The notes: generated from the sequence alone by a model not told the origin. Shown: positions 49,009 to 58,424, counted from the first letter of the stretch. The stretch is 64,000 nt of DNA from Lysinibacillus_B sp031181585 (GCF_047301505.1 NZ_CP154840.1:3286001-3350000); one strand, 5' to 3'. A program made the numbers and translations.

Positions 49009-49417
49009 TTTAATTCTTCAATTCACTTCTAAATTCGTGTTCTTCATCATTTTCTTCTTCGCTGTCCATATTTTCTTTGCAGGGCATTATACACCAGGAG
49101 GAGGATTTGTAGGCGGTCTATTAATGTCAAGTGCGATTGTTCTTCTCGTAATTGCTTATGATTTGAAAACCGTACAGATGATTCTACCGGTGAACTATAT
49201 GTATATGACGGCAGCCGGATTAATTTTGGCAGTAGGAACGGCCGCTTTTCCGATGTTTAAGGGAAAACCTTTCTTTACTCACTTTTTTGATTATTTCTAC
49301 TTGCCGCTGATTGGAAAGACATCGCTTCATACTGCAGCTTTGTTTGACCTTGGTGTATTTCTCGTTGTTGTCGGTGTGACGATGACCATTATTCAAACGA
49401 TAGGAGAGGATGAATAA
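48995..49417 (+). CDS. mrpB: Na+/H+ antiporter subunit B (Mrp)
   Basis: 140 residues, four spans; HYTPGGGFVGGLL is typical of MnhB/MrpB. Starts 14 nt inside the end of mrpA. Confidence 0.95.
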   Translation: MRTNNLILQFTSKFVFFIIFFFAVHIFFAGHYTPGGGFVGGLLMSSAIVLLVIAYDLKTVQMILPVNYMYMTAAGLILAVGTAAFPMFKGKPFFTHFFDYFYLPLIGKTSLHTAALFDLGVFLVVVGVTMTIIQTIGEDE

Positions 49418-49758
49418 TGGAAATTGTAATGGCTTTTGTCTGCGGATTCCTATTCATGGCCGCAATTTATTTAATCTTATCCCGCTCCCTTTTGCGGATT
49501 ATTATCGGTACTGGACTTTTGAGTCACGGTGCACATCTGCTCATTTTGACGATGGGTGGTCTTGGAGGAGAAAGTCCTCCCGTGCTAGGAGAGGGTGTAA
49601 CGGACTATGCAGACCCTCTGCCACAAGCACTAATCTTAACAGCGATTGTTATTTCATTTGGAGTGACGGCGTTCTTCCTCGTACTTGCCTACCGCGCTTA
49701 TCAAGAGCTTGGAACGGATGATACGACTAAGATGAAAGGAAGTGATGAAGATGACTAA
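49417..49758 (+). CDS. mrpC: Na+/H+ antiporter subunit C (Mrp, NuoK-like)
   Basis: 113 residues, three spans, homologous to NuoK, with the family's DPLPQALILTAIVI segment. Start ATG overlaps the mrpB stop (TAATG). Confidence 0.95.
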   Translation: MEIVMAFVCGFLFMAAIYLILSRSLLRIIIGTGLLSHGAHLLILTMGGLGGESPPVLGEGVTDYADPLPQALILTAIVISFGVTAFFLVLAYRAYQELGTDDTTKMKGSDEDD

Positions 49759-51238
49759 CTTCCTGTTAATTCCGATCCTTATCCCATTTTTCATGGGAAT
49801 GGTCCTAATGTTTTTACACAAGAATGTCCGACTACAGCGGATTCTTTCCTTACTGACGCTTTTCTGCGCAGCATTCGTGGCGTTTCTTGTTATGGTGAAG
49901 GTAAAAGATGAAGGGATACAATCTGTAACATTCGGGAACTGGCCGGTACCTTATGGCATTACGATGGTAGCTGATGGTATGTCTTCATTGCTGGTGTTCA
50001 CTACTTTCGTACTTGGATTTTTCATCGTTTGGTACGGCTTCGAATCCATCGGCCGTGAACGGGAAAAGTTTTTCTACTACCCTGGCCTCATGTTCATTTT
50101 AACTGGGGTAACAGGCGCCTTTACAACAGGCGATATTTTTAACTTGTTTGTATTCTTTGAAGTCCTCTTAATGTCTTCCTATCTGCTGATTGTACTAGGC
50201 GGGGAGAAAGGACAGCTTCGAGAGTCCATCAAATACATTTTAGTTAACGTCATTTCCTCCGCTTTATTCGTTATTGCGGTAGCTTATTTATATTCTGTTG
50301 TAGGAACATTAAGCATGGCAGATATTTCAGTGAAAATTGCTGAAATTAATCAGCCTGGCATCATTACGACAATTGCTGTTCTGTTCTTGCTCGTATTCGG
50401 ATTGAAGGCAGCGATTTTCCCGCTTTATTTCTGGCTGCCAAGCTCATATGGAGCAGCCCCTATCCCTGTTCTTGCATTGTTCGGTGCATTGCTTACAAAG
50501 GTCGGGGTCTATGCGATTATGCGTACATACACGCTCTTTTTCGTACATGATGTTTCGTATACACATGAGATCCTGCTGATTTTAGCCGTTTTAACAATTT
50601 TGGCAGGATGCATTGGTGCACTTGCTACATTTAATGTAAAACAAATTATTATCTATAACATTGTGATAGCCGTCGGAGTCATCTTATTCGGTGCTGCACA
50701 AATGAACGAAATTGGACTAGAGGGAGCTCTCTTCTATCTTGTCCACGATATGATTATTAAGGCAGTTTTGTTCATGCTGGTTGGTTTGGTTATCTATGTC
50801 ACCGGCACTTCGAATTTGCGTAAAATGGGCGGCTTAATGAAAACATACCCTGCGCTTGGGTGGTTCTATTTAATCGCTGCTTTCGGTCTTGCTGGCATCC
50901 CGCCCTTAAGCGGGTTCGTAGGCAAACTGCTAATTGTGCAGGGTGGTTTTGAAGCAGGCAATATTTGGAGCAGCATTTTTCTGCTAGCCTCAAGCTTGAT
51001 TGTATTGCTGTCGGTGATCCGTATCTTTATTTATGCATTTTGGGGTGAAGAAGGAGAACGCGCTGCTGTGGAAAAGCACCGCTATAACCGCATGTTCTTC
51101 CCAACTGCCATACTTGTTATTATATCCGTTGCCTACGGGGTCGGTTCGGAATGGCTCGTCCCGTTTATGGATAATGCGGCGAAAATTCTAGTTGATCCAA
51201 GCATATATGTAGATGCAGTCATGAAAGGAGGAGAATAG
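49751..51238 (+). CDS. mrpD: Na+/H+ antiporter subunit D (Mrp)
   Basis: 495 residues, NuoN/M-like proton channel with about fourteen spans; NLFVFFEVLLMSSYLLIVLGG carries the key Glu (about 137) and KAAIFPLYFWLPSSYG the key Lys (about 220). The third in-frame start (MTNFLLIP) is chosen: AAAGGA lies 10 nt upstream, whereas the GTG and first ATG abut it. 8-nt overlap with mrpC. Confidence 0.95.
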   Translation: MTNFLLIPILIPFFMGMVLMFLHKNVRLQRILSLLTLFCAAFVAFLVMVKVKDEGIQSVTFGNWPVPYGITMVADGMSSLLVFTTFVLGFFIVWYGFESIGREREKFFYYPGLMFILTGVTGAFTTGDIFNLFVFFEVLLMSSYLLIVLGGEKGQLRESIKYILVNVISSALFVIAVAYLYSVVGTLSMADISVKIAEINQPGIITTIAVLFLLVFGLKAAIFPLYFWLPSSYGAAPIPVLALFGALLTKVGVYAIMRTYTLFFVHDVSYTHEILLILAVLTILAGCIGALATFNVKQIIIYNIVIAVGVILFGAAQMNEIGLEGALFYLVHDMIIKAVLFMLVGLVIYVTGTSNLRKMGGLMKTYPALGWFYLIAAFGLAGIPPLSGFVGKLLIVQGGFEAGNIWSSIFLLASSLIVLLSVIRIFIYAFWGEEGERAAVEKHRYNRMFFPTAILVIISVAYGVGSEWLVPFMDNAAKILVDPSIYVDAVMKGGE

Positions 51239-51239
51239 A

Positions 51240-51719
51240 TTGGCCTTTCAAATTCTGCTTAACTTCTCCTTAGCATTTCTATGGATGTTTCTATCCACGA
51301 ATTTTAGTGCCAATGGATTCCTAATCGGCTTTCTGCTGGGAGCTTTAGCGCTGGTCATGATGCGGCGTTTCTTCAAAAGCCGGCTTTATCTTGAAAGGGT
51401 TTGGGCGATCATTAAATTAGTGCTGCTGTTCCTAAAAGAGCTTATTCTTGCGAATATTGCTGTATTAAAAGTCGTATTAAAACCAAAAATGGATATGCAG
51501 CCGGCTTTTTTCAAGTATGAAACAGCATTAATTGAAGAATGGGAGCTTACACTTTTATCCAGTTTGATTACCCTTACGCCTGGAACGGTTGTTGTTCATA
51601 TTTCCGATGATAATAAATATTTATATATTCACGCGATCGATGCGGCAGATATAGATGAAACGATTGCATCGATACGCGATTCATTCGAAAAAGCTATTCT
51701 GGAGGTGAGCCGTGCATGA
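51240..51719 (+). CDS. mrpE: Na+/H+ antiporter subunit E (Mrp)
   Basis: 159 residues: two or three N-terminal spans, then a soluble domain with the family's SLITLTPGTVVVHIS. TTG start behind AAAGGAGGAG, directly after mrpD stop. Confidence 0.94.
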   Translation: MAFQILLNFSLAFLWMFLSTNFSANGFLIGFLLGALALVMMRRFFKSRLYLERVWAIIKLVLLFLKELILANIAVLKVVLKPKMDMQPAFFKYETALIEEWELTLLSSLITLTPGTVVVHISDDNKYLYIHAIDAADIDETIASIRDSFEKAILEVSRA

Positions 51720-51997
51720 CATACTTTATTTGGGGCTCAATCGTCCTCATTACACTCTCAATGATTGTCATTATCTATCGTCTAGTAAAGGGACCTGACG
51801 CTTCTGACAGGGTCATCTCTCTGGATACAATCGGTGTCTGCCTTATTTCACTAGTAGGCTTGTTCTCCATCATGGTAGAAACAAGCTATTTCCTAGAAAT
51901 TATTTTACTGCTGGCGATCTTATCATTCATCGGTACAGTTGCTTTCTCTAAATTCATAGAGAAAGGAGATATCATTGAACGTGACAATTCTCGCTAA
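51716..51997 (+). CDS. mrpF: Na+/H+ antiporter subunit F (Mrp)
   Basis: 93 residues, three spans, with the MrpF signature RLVKGPDASDRVISLDTIG. ATG overlaps the mrpE stop (ATGA). Confidence 0.95.
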   Translation: MTYFIWGSIVLITLSMIVIIYRLVKGPDASDRVISLDTIGVCLISLVGLFSIMVETSYFLEIILLLAILSFIGTVAFSKFIEKGDIIERDNSR

Positions 51998-52349
51998 CGT
52001 ATTGATTGTTTTCTTTATAGCAGTCGGCGTGTTATTTATCGTCGTCACAGCCATTGGGTTATTTCGATTGCCTGACCTTTATACACGAGCTCATGCAGCC
52101 TCTAAAAGCGCCACACTGGGGGTTATGTGTATTTTAATCGGTGTGTTCCTGCATTTTTGGCTTATTGAGGATCATTTCAATGCCCGTATTTTATTAGGGA
52201 TTCTCTTCATCTTTATTACGGGTCCTGTTGGAGGCCATATTATGAGCCGCTCCTCTTACATTGCTGGGGTAAGACCTTGGAGTGGGACAACACATGATGA
52301 TTTAGAAGAAGAAATTAACCGCATGAAAAAAGAACAAGGCATTAAGTAA
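51975..52349 (+). CDS. mrpG: Na+/H+ antiporter subunit G (Mrp)
   Basis: 124 residues, three spans, with FRLPDLYTRAHAASKSATLG of the MnhG family. TTG start 6 nt after AAAGGAG, 23-nt overlap with mrpF. Last gene of the operon. Confidence 0.94.
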   Translation: MNVTILANVLIVFFIAVGVLFIVVTAIGLFRLPDLYTRAHAASKSATLGVMCILIGVFLHFWLIEDHFNARILLGILFIFITGPVGGHIMSRSSYIAGVRPWSGTTHDDLEEEINRMKKEQGIK

Positions 52350-52350
52350 G

Positions 52351-52388
52351 AAGAGCACAAATCCACCAAAGGCGGATTTGTGCTTTTT
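52351..52388 (+). terminator. mrp operon terminator
   Basis: AGCACAAATCC pairs with GGATTTGTGCT, followed by six T; it also faces the convergent Tyr-Pro gene. Confidence 0.92.
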
Positions 52389-52612
52389 TAATATGGTCTA
52401 TATGGCTGGTATGGATATGGGTACGGATACGGGTATGGATATGGATATGGGTTCCCGTAATATGGATATGGTCGGTAATTTGGTACAAACGCACTTCCAA
52501 GGACCCCTCCTAAGAAGCCGCCTAAGAATGGTCCTCCAAAATTGCCAAAGCCTGGGCCTCCATATGGTCCTCCATACGGGCGGCCGGGCCCCCTACCGTA
52601 AAATCTTGCCAT
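52388..52612 (-). CDS. Gly/Pro/Tyr-rich low-complexity protein
   Basis: 74 residues made largely of Gly-Gly-Pro-Tyr units in the first half and an alternating Pro-Tyr tail (NPYPYPYPYPYPYPY). No signal peptide is seen. AGAGGAGGG precedes the ATG, so it is probably translated. Such compositions occur in spore-coat and exosporium proteins of Bacillales; that role is inferred only. The other strand is also open but is a shadow. Confidence 0.7.
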   Translation of the reverse strand: MARFYGRGPGRPYGGPYGGPGFGNFGGPFLGGFLGGVLGSAFVPNYRPYPYYGNPYPYPYPYPYPYPYQPYRPY

Positions 52613-52825
52613 AGAATCCCTCCTCTATTGTAGAGTATGAGAAAAGAACCGTTCTATATTGGTATTTGCCCAAAGAGCAGGATGATAAAATGTTGTTCTG
52701 GCATAATTCAAGATATGAATAATTGCTCTCTTACTTAAAAGCTATTCCCAAGATGGATTTCCTTTTATTAAAATAAATGCTGCTTTCCAGTGATAATTGC
52801 CGGATATCCCTACTGCTCCTCATAA

Positions 52826-52948
52826 ATCATAGCCCTTTTCCTAGAAGAAATAGCGATCATTCCAAAAAGTGCAGGATATATCGGCGGCTCCATATTGATA
52901 ATCCAGTTAGCTTATCTGCCTGAAAGAAATATTAAAAAGTTGAAATAA
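52826..52948 (+). pseudogene. C-terminal remnant of an EamA-like transporter
   Basis: A 40-codon open stretch ending in TAA reads IIALFLEEIAIIPKSAGYI, GGSILIIQLAYLPE, RNIKKLK: the last loop and membrane span of a DMT/EamA-type protein with a basic tail. An in-frame stop precedes it and no ribosome site or start is present. Likely a decayed gene; the family is inferred from the pattern. Confidence 0.5.
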
Positions 52949-53027
52949 AGAGGAATGGCTTCATGCTGTTGAAACCCTTCTTTTTGTCTCCCAATTATCA
53001 GGATCATCGTTTTTTATGAACCCAATA

Positions 53028-53062
53028 TAAAACGGTTTCCCATCTTAAATCGGGAAACCGCC
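53028..53062 (-). terminator. pepA terminator
   Basis: Perfect 9-bp stem CGGTTTCCC / GGGAAACCG on the minus strand followed by TTTTATATT. Confidence 0.87.
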
Positions 53063-53074
53063 TTTTGATACTAC

Positions 53075-54568
53075 TTAAAATTGTTCAACAAACGCTGCTA
53101 ACGTACGTACCATGACTCCAGTACCGCCTTTTGGTCCTAAATCATGAGACCCGGAAGCATCTGATGTGCCGGCAATATCAAGATGAATCCACGGTGTATC
53201 TTCCGCGAATTCGCCAACAAAGCCGCCGCCAAAGATCATATGTCCGTCACGGCCAGGTGAATTATTTAAATCTGCCAGATCTGATTTACGGATACGCTTT
53301 TTATCTTTTTCCGTTAATGGAAGACGCCATACGAACTCTCCTGTTTCAACTGCAGCCTCCATGAAGCTCTCAAAGAACTCTTCATTGTTTGTTAAGGCAC
53401 CTGTTTTATCCATGCCAAGCGCTACAATGACTCCACCTGTTAACGTAGCAACATCAATCAGGTAATTTGCTCCCTGCTGCTTTGCATACGTCATAGCATC
53501 AGCCAATACAAGACGTCCTTCCGCATCCGTATTCAGCACTTCTACTGTTTTACCACTGTAAGTTGTAATCACATCATCCGGCTTAAAGGCAGTGCCTGAC
53601 ACCATATTGTCTGTAGAACCGATAACTGCTACTACATTACGGTTAGGTCGTGTCTCGCCAATGATTTTCATCGCTCCAAGGACTGCTGCCGCTCCGCCCA
53701 TATCGCCCTTCATCCCGACCATGCTTTCACGCGGTTTTAAAGAATAGCCGCCGGTATCGTATGTCACACCTTTTCCAACAAAGCCGACAACATCTTCCCA
53801 GCTATCCTTTGCTTTATATTTCAACGTAATCATACGCGGTTCTTCTACAGAGCCTTGGTTTACGCTTAAAATACCGCCCATCCCTAACTCTTCCAGCTGT
53901 GCCTTATCAAGAATTTCTACTTCGAAATCATACTGCTTGGCCAGCTCTACTGCATAGTCTGCAAGATCTGTTGCTGTCAAAAGATTTGGCGGTAAATTAA
54001 TAAGGCTACGTGCTTCATTTACTGCTTCTGCATAAATACGTCCTACATCAAAGCTTGATGCCACTTCTTCCATATCTGCCTGTGTCACAAGTTCTACACG
54101 ATCAAGATATGTATCGATTTCGTTAGAAGACGTTTTGTAATTCGGTACTGTATAGAAGCCCATGCCGATGCCTTCAGCAGCCAGGAATGCAACATCCGTT
54201 TCTTCTAATACCGGTGTCACAAACGAATCCAGCCAAATGGCATAGTCGTTCACCTTTAGTGATTTCAGTTCCTTCCCTACTAGACCGAACGCTTCTCGCA
54301 GCTCTTCTTCCGTTAATGATTTCCCTTCTCCAAGCCCTATAAATACCACTCGCTTAAGCTTTTCATTTGCCGTTGCTACCGGAAACTTCGTCAATTTCTT
54401 CCTGTCGGAACTAATTTCCCCTGTCCGAATCCACTCTTCTAGGGCCGAGTCAAAAAAGCCACCAAACTCATCCCAATTTTTCATCTGTTCACGGTGTTTT
54501 TGAACACCAACGATGATTGTTCCTGCTGAAATTGTTTCGAATGTTCTGTTTTCTGTTTCGATTTTCAT
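53075..54568 (-). CDS. pepA: Leucyl aminopeptidase (M17)
   Basis: 497 residues, cytoplasmic hexameric zinc aminopeptidase in known cases (B. subtilis YuiE). Metal/active-site segments GKGVTYDTGGYSLKP (about 262), MKGDMGGAA (about 281) and the M17 signature NTDAEGRL (about 343) are present. AGGAGG precedes the ATG. Divergent from yuiD. Single gene with its own terminator. Confidence 0.95.
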   Translation of the reverse strand: MKIETENRTFETISAGTIIVGVQKHREQMKNWDEFGGFFDSALEEWIRTGEISSDRKKLTKFPVATANEKLKRVVFIGLGEGKSLTEEELREAFGLVGKELKSLKVNDYAIWLDSFVTPVLEETDVAFLAAEGIGMGFYTVPNYKTSSNEIDTYLDRVELVTQADMEEVASSFDVGRIYAEAVNEARSLINLPPNLLTATDLADYAVELAKQYDFEVEILDKAQLEELGMGGILSVNQGSVEEPRMITLKYKAKDSWEDVVGFVGKGVTYDTGGYSLKPRESMVGMKGDMGGAAAVLGAMKIIGETRPNRNVVAVIGSTDNMVSGTAFKPDDVITTYSGKTVEVLNTDAEGRLVLADAMTYAKQQGANYLIDVATLTGGVIVALGMDKTGALTNNEEFFESFMEAAVETGEFVWRLPLTEKDKKRIRKSDLADLNNSPGRDGHMIFGGGFVGEFAEDTPWIHLDIAGTSDASGSHDLGPKGGTGVMVRTLAAFVEQF

Positions 54569-54706
54569 GCTACTGCCTCCTAAATGTTTTATCCATCCTA
54601 TTATACCTCTATTCTATTACTTCGGATAACGAAATTCATAATTTTTCACCATTTTCAAAATATGTTATGATGATGGCAACTATCCATAGGGAAGGAACGA
54701 TGGTTA

Positions 54707-55195
54707 ATGGTCTTGCTGGAAAATACACCTCTTGTTTTAAGCTTATTAGCAATCCTTTTTGCCCAAATCCTAAAAGTACCCGTCCATTTAATTATGACGA
54801 GAAAATTGGATTGGTCACTTCTTACCTCTACAGGCGGTATGCCTAGCTCCCATTCAGCGGCCGTTACCAGCTTAGCTACGGCAGTCGGCTTTGAAGCAGG
54901 ATTTGATACACCTCTATTTGCGGTTGCAGCCATGTTTGCTTCGATTGTCATGTACGATGCGAGCGGCATCCGTTATCAGGCTGGACAACATGCAGCTGCA
55001 TTAAATGAAATCCGCCGTGATTTACAAATTTTTTTCCGTGACATCAAACGCTGGCCTAATATGAATGAAGAAGAAAAAATTGAGGAATTAAAAACCCTGC
55101 TCGGTCACAAAAGAAGCGAAGTGCTGGCAGGAGCACTCGCAGGTATTTTCTTTAGCTGCGCCGTTTATTCTATACTCCTCCATTATTTTAAATAA
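54707..55195 (+). CDS. yuiD: Divergent PAP2 membrane protein (YuiD family)
   Basis: 162 residues, three or four spans, with GGMPSSHSA (about 43) and GIRYQAGQHA (about 87) typical of the DUF212/YuiD divergent acid-phosphatase group. Enzyme activity is not established. GGAAGGA lies about 10 nt before the ATG. Divergent from pepA, as yuiD and yuiE neighbour each other in B. subtilis. Confidence 0.88.
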   Translation: MVLLENTPLVLSLLAILFAQILKVPVHLIMTRKLDWSLLTSTGGMPSSHSAAVTSLATAVGFEAGFDTPLFAVAAMFASIVMYDASGIRYQAGQHAAALNEIRRDLQIFFRDIKRWPNMNEEEKIEELKTLLGHKRSEVLAGALAGIFFSCAVYSILLHYFK

Positions 55196-55302
55196 GGCTT
55201 TATCACACAATCTGCTCTCACAAATTCAGCAAGTAAAAAATCCTTATGATCCTAGGTTCACTTTTCCTTATAGGTAAAACCTCTTCCTCCATCTATTTCA
55301 TT

Positions 55303-55336
55303 GAAAAAGCGCACCTCGCTGAGCAAGGTGCGCCTC
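55303..55336 (-). terminator. yuiB terminator
   Basis: Minus strand GCGCACCT / AGGTGCGC with five U following. Confidence 0.87.
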
Positions 55337-55358
55337 TTTCGTTACTTTATGATGCATG

Positions 55359-55691
55359 TTAGAACATTCTATATCCCGCTTTACGTAAGTAAATCATAAC
55401 AATACCCGCTACAATCGCCCCGGCAAAACCACCGGATAAAATTAAGATATCTACAATTTGTAATGCCTGAAGTTTGTCCATCAGTGCTGGGAAAGCTGTG
55501 CCTGGCTTGAAGATATAATCTAGGAAGCTCACTCCTTCTTCATCCACTATAAAGACAACAACAACCGGATACACAATGGCCATCAGCCATGTCATACGCA
55601 GCAGCATATTCAGCAAAAAGCCGATTCCGAAGAACATAACGAAAAAGAGTACGACCGAAATAATTAATTGGACTAAAGAAACATCATTCAT
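55359..55691 (-). CDS. yuiB: Small membrane protein (YuiB-like)
   Basis: 110 residues, three spans, start FFGIGFLLNMLLRMTW near residue 20. Name given from similarity as I recall it and from the yui neighbourhood. Function unknown. GGAGGGTTTAC precedes the ATG. Confidence 0.72.
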   Translation of the reverse strand: MNDVSLVQLIISVVLFFVMFFGIGFLLNMLLRMTWLMAIVYPVVVVFIVDEEGVSFLDYIFKPGTAFPALMDKLQALQIVDILILSGGFAGAIVAGIVMIYLRKAGYRMF

Positions 55692-55817
55692 TCTATGTAA
55701 ACCCTCCAGTTTTCCTTACATTAGTTTACATTATAAGGAGAGGGCTTTCAATGGATATAATTATATCGTCAAGAAACGGACATAGGAATAATCACTGCTC
55801 AATCTCTCTCCATAGAA

Positions 55818-55856
55818 AAAGAAATGCCCTATAAGCGATCGCTTATAGGGCATCCC
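55818..55856 (-). terminator. cstA terminator
   Basis: A perfect 30-nt palindrome (55824-55853, ATGCCCTATAAGCGA and its complement) followed on the minus strand by TTCTTTTT. Confidence 0.9.
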
Positions 55857-55857
55857 T

Positions 55858-57663
55858 TTACATTCTGCCATTCACTGCTACACCATTGACATATCGTTTA
55901 CTATTCCATAAATCCTTCCATTTACGGATAGCTGTCAGCACAATGATGAGACCAAGAATCAGCATGACGATGGACAGGACCCCATTCAATACAGAATAGC
56001 CCCCTGCTTCACTGTTCCAATAGACGTTCTTTACCATCCAGATTCCCGCCACATTTACTGTTACATATAAATACGCGAGCGGAATGATACAGGTTAACAC
56101 ATAAATGCGCCGATCTGCTATTTTCAAAATGATGGTCGCTCCACATACCAGTCCTATTGAAGCCATTAATTGATTCGATACGCCAAACAATGCCCAAACA
56201 GAGCTAATATCGCCCGAGTACAATAAATACCCCCACATAAAGCAGGCAAGCGCACTGGCAAATAAGGTACCGGGCATCCAATCTGTTTTCTTTAACGGTT
56301 TATATACTTCCCCAAAGAAATCTTGAATGAGGTAGCGGGCTACCCGCGTTCCGGCATCAATGGCTGTCAAAATAAATACAGCTTCAAACATGATAACGAA
56401 TTGGTAGAAGTACGAAGACATATCGGCAAACCAAGGAACTCCTGTGAAAATATAGGTCATCCCTACAGCTAATGTAACAGCGCCCCCAGTACGTCCTTCT
56501 AAATCCATACCAATTTGCTCGGCCAGCATATTTAGATTCACTGTGTCCATACCTAGCGTAGCAAAAACGGCTGGCGCCGAATTAATAGCGAAATAGTCAC
56601 CCGGGTAAAGAGAGGTAGCTGCAATTAGCGCCATAACCCCTACCAAACTTTCTACCAGCATCGCCCCAAATCCAACGACACGGATATCTTCCCACCGATC
56701 CAGCATTTTCGGTGTCGTTCCTGAGCCGACAAATGCATGGAAGCCCGAAATGGCTCCACAAGCAATCGTAATTGACACAAACGGCCATACCGGTCCTGCT
56801 ACGACAGGCCCTCCGCCCCCTAAAAAGTCTGGAATGACAGCAGGAAACTGAATAACAGGGTTTACAATAAATACACCGATAATCAGGGCGATAAATACAC
56901 CGATCTTCATAAAACTGCTCAAATAATCACGTGGTGCCAGCAGTATCCATACCGGCAAAGCAGCTGCGAAGAACGCATATATCGGTAAAATAAGTGCTAA
57001 AGTATCGCGTTCTAACGTCAGCAAGTCTCCAAGCCATGTCCCCTGCAAATAAGGCCCCATAAATACACCAATCATCAACAAGATAAACCCTACTGCAGAA
57101 GTTGTAAGCAGATTGCCTGTTTTCTTATATGCAATCCCTACCAATATAGCGATTGGAATCGTAATAGCAACAGCAAAGGTTCCCCATGGATTACGCTCTA
57201 GTGCTCCTAATACAACTAGCGAGAGTCCCGCCATTGTAATCGTGATAATAAACAGCATAGCAAGCCCTGTACAGAAGCCTGCAACTGGCCCTAGCTCCTC
57301 CTTCATCACTTCAGACAATGACTTGCCTTTTCTCCGCATCGAGGCAAATAATACTACTGCATCGTGCACTGCTCCCCCAATAACCGCACCGATTAACAGC
57401 CATAACAGCCCCGGCAGGTAGCCGAACTGAGCGGCAAGCACTGGCCCTACCAGCGGCCCCGCCGCAGCAATTGCCGCAAAATGGTGACCAAACGCCACCC
57501 ATTTATTGGTGGGTACATAATCCTTCCCATCTTTTAGCTGATGCGCCGGTGTCGGCTCTTTTTCATTGATTTTTAATACTTTCTTCGTGAAAAAGTAACC
57601 ATATAGGCGATAACCGATAACGAGTATACAGATAGCTCCGATAACAATGGAAATCGCATTCAT
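55858..57663 (-). CDS. cstA: Carbon starvation protein A (peptide/pyruvate transporter)
   Basis: 601 residues, about sixteen or more spans. CstA landmarks FGHHFAAIAAAGPLVGPVLA (about 58) and IGGAVHDAVVLFASMRRKGKS (about 93) are present. Family members import peptides or pyruvate during carbon limitation. ATG start; its strong GAAGGAGGG ribosome site is 10 nt upstream and can pair with a CCCTCCTTC copy just before it. Confidence 0.94.
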   Translation of the reverse strand: MNAISIVIGAICILVIGYRLYGYFFTKKVLKINEKEPTPAHQLKDGKDYVPTNKWVAFGHHFAAIAAAGPLVGPVLAAQFGYLPGLLWLLIGAVIGGAVHDAVVLFASMRRKGKSLSEVMKEELGPVAGFCTGLAMLFIITITMAGLSLVVLGALERNPWGTFAVAITIPIAILVGIAYKKTGNLLTTSAVGFILLMIGVFMGPYLQGTWLGDLLTLERDTLALILPIYAFFAAALPVWILLAPRDYLSSFMKIGVFIALIIGVFIVNPVIQFPAVIPDFLGGGGPVVAGPVWPFVSITIACGAISGFHAFVGSGTTPKMLDRWEDIRVVGFGAMLVESLVGVMALIAATSLYPGDYFAINSAPAVFATLGMDTVNLNMLAEQIGMDLEGRTGGAVTLAVGMTYIFTGVPWFADMSSYFYQFVIMFEAVFILTAIDAGTRVARYLIQDFFGEVYKPLKKTDWMPGTLFASALACFMWGYLLYSGDISSVWALFGVSNQLMASIGLVCGATIILKIADRRIYVLTCIIPLAYLYVTVNVAGIWMVKNVYWNSEAGGYSVLNGVLSIVMLILGLIIVLTAIRKWKDLWNSKRYVNGVAVNGRM

Positions 57664-57673
57664 AATAAAACGC

Positions 57674-57717
57674 CCCTCCTTCTTTTATGCTTATTGCAAC
57701 GTATGAAGGAAGGAGGG
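57674..57717 (-). promoter_or_regulatory. cstA leader hairpin covering the ribosome site
   Basis: On the minus strand CCCTCCTTC (57709-57717) is followed 26 nt later by GAAGGAGGG (57674-57682), the cstA Shine-Dalgarno. The 9-bp perfect pairing would hide the ribosome site. No U-run follows, so this is not a terminator. Confidence 0.65.
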
Positions 57718-57786
57718 AAATTATTTTTAAAATAATCAGATAATTATTTTCACACCATTTCTAGTGTAATATCTTTACCTATTATT

Positions 57787-58284
57787 CTATTTTTTAATGA
57801 ATAGATTGTACTGTGTATAACCAAATATTTCTTCCGGAATGATATTATCAACAAAATCTATCATATTTTTTTTTACATCATTGCGGGCTACTTCCTTCAA
57901 CATGATATTTGAAAGCTCATCGACTGCAAGCTGCTTCGGTGAGATCCAATGTGCCTCTAAAATTTCCCGTTCCTGTACGATAATCGATTGTGAGGCTTCT
58001 GCCTGACCACAATAGAGAATCGCCATATTATCGCTAATTTCACTGCGGATGACACCTGTCCGAAATCCGACAAGGCCTTTTACATAACAATCAATCCCTG
58101 TCTCTTCCTTTACTTCTCGCACGACTGCCTCATCAATCGTCTCTCCTTCTTGTACAAACCCTGCTGGCAGAGACCAGCGCCCCTTCAGTCCGCTATACGT
58201 TTTTTTGACAACCAGCCATTCCCCGTTGTCATTTTCTACAATTCCACAAACACCTAGCCATACTTTTCCACGATCTTTTTTCAT
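57787..58284 (-). CDS. Nudix hydrolase
   Basis: 165 residues with a complete Nudix box GFVQEGETIDEAVVREVKEETGID (split: G at about 41, REVKEETG at about 56). The N-terminal VWLGVCGIVEN resembles NUDIX proteins acting on ADP-ribose or NADH-like compounds; substrate undecided. It lies between cstA and yumB. Ribosome site weak. Confidence 0.88.
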   Translation of the reverse strand: MKKDRGKVWLGVCGIVENDNGEWLVVKKTYSGLKGRWSLPAGFVQEGETIDEAVVREVKEETGIDCYVKGLVGFRTGVIRSEISDNMAILYCGQAEASQSIIVQEREILEAHWISPKQLAVDELSNIMLKEVARNDVKKNMIDFVDNIIPEEIFGYTQYNLFIKK

Positions 58285-58375
58285 CTCTCTATCAGCCCTT
58301 TTACATATTCTACTATTAAGTATAGCGGCTCTCCTTCTTAAAGAAAAATATTCCCTACCCTTTTGTTTTTTGCCT

Positions 58376-58416
58376 ATAAAAAAAGCAGGGAAAGTGTTAA
58401 AACTTCCCCTGCTTAC
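58376..58416 (-). terminator. yumB terminator
   Basis: Minus strand AAGCAGGGGAAGT / ACTTTCCCTGCTT followed by seven U. Confidence 0.88.
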
Positions 58417-58424
58417 CGTTTCAA

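Larger units (their letters stand above)
52613..53074. other. Intergenic stretch with a gene remnant
   Basis: About 460 bp between the Tyr-Pro gene and pepA. Only the remnant at 52826-52948 and the pepA terminator are recognised. Confidence 0.6.

Noticed and set aside
52378..52614. Met/Asp-rich frame opposite the Tyr-Pro gene
   Set aside because: Shadow of the repeat; the minus-strand frame has the ribosome site and the start right after it.
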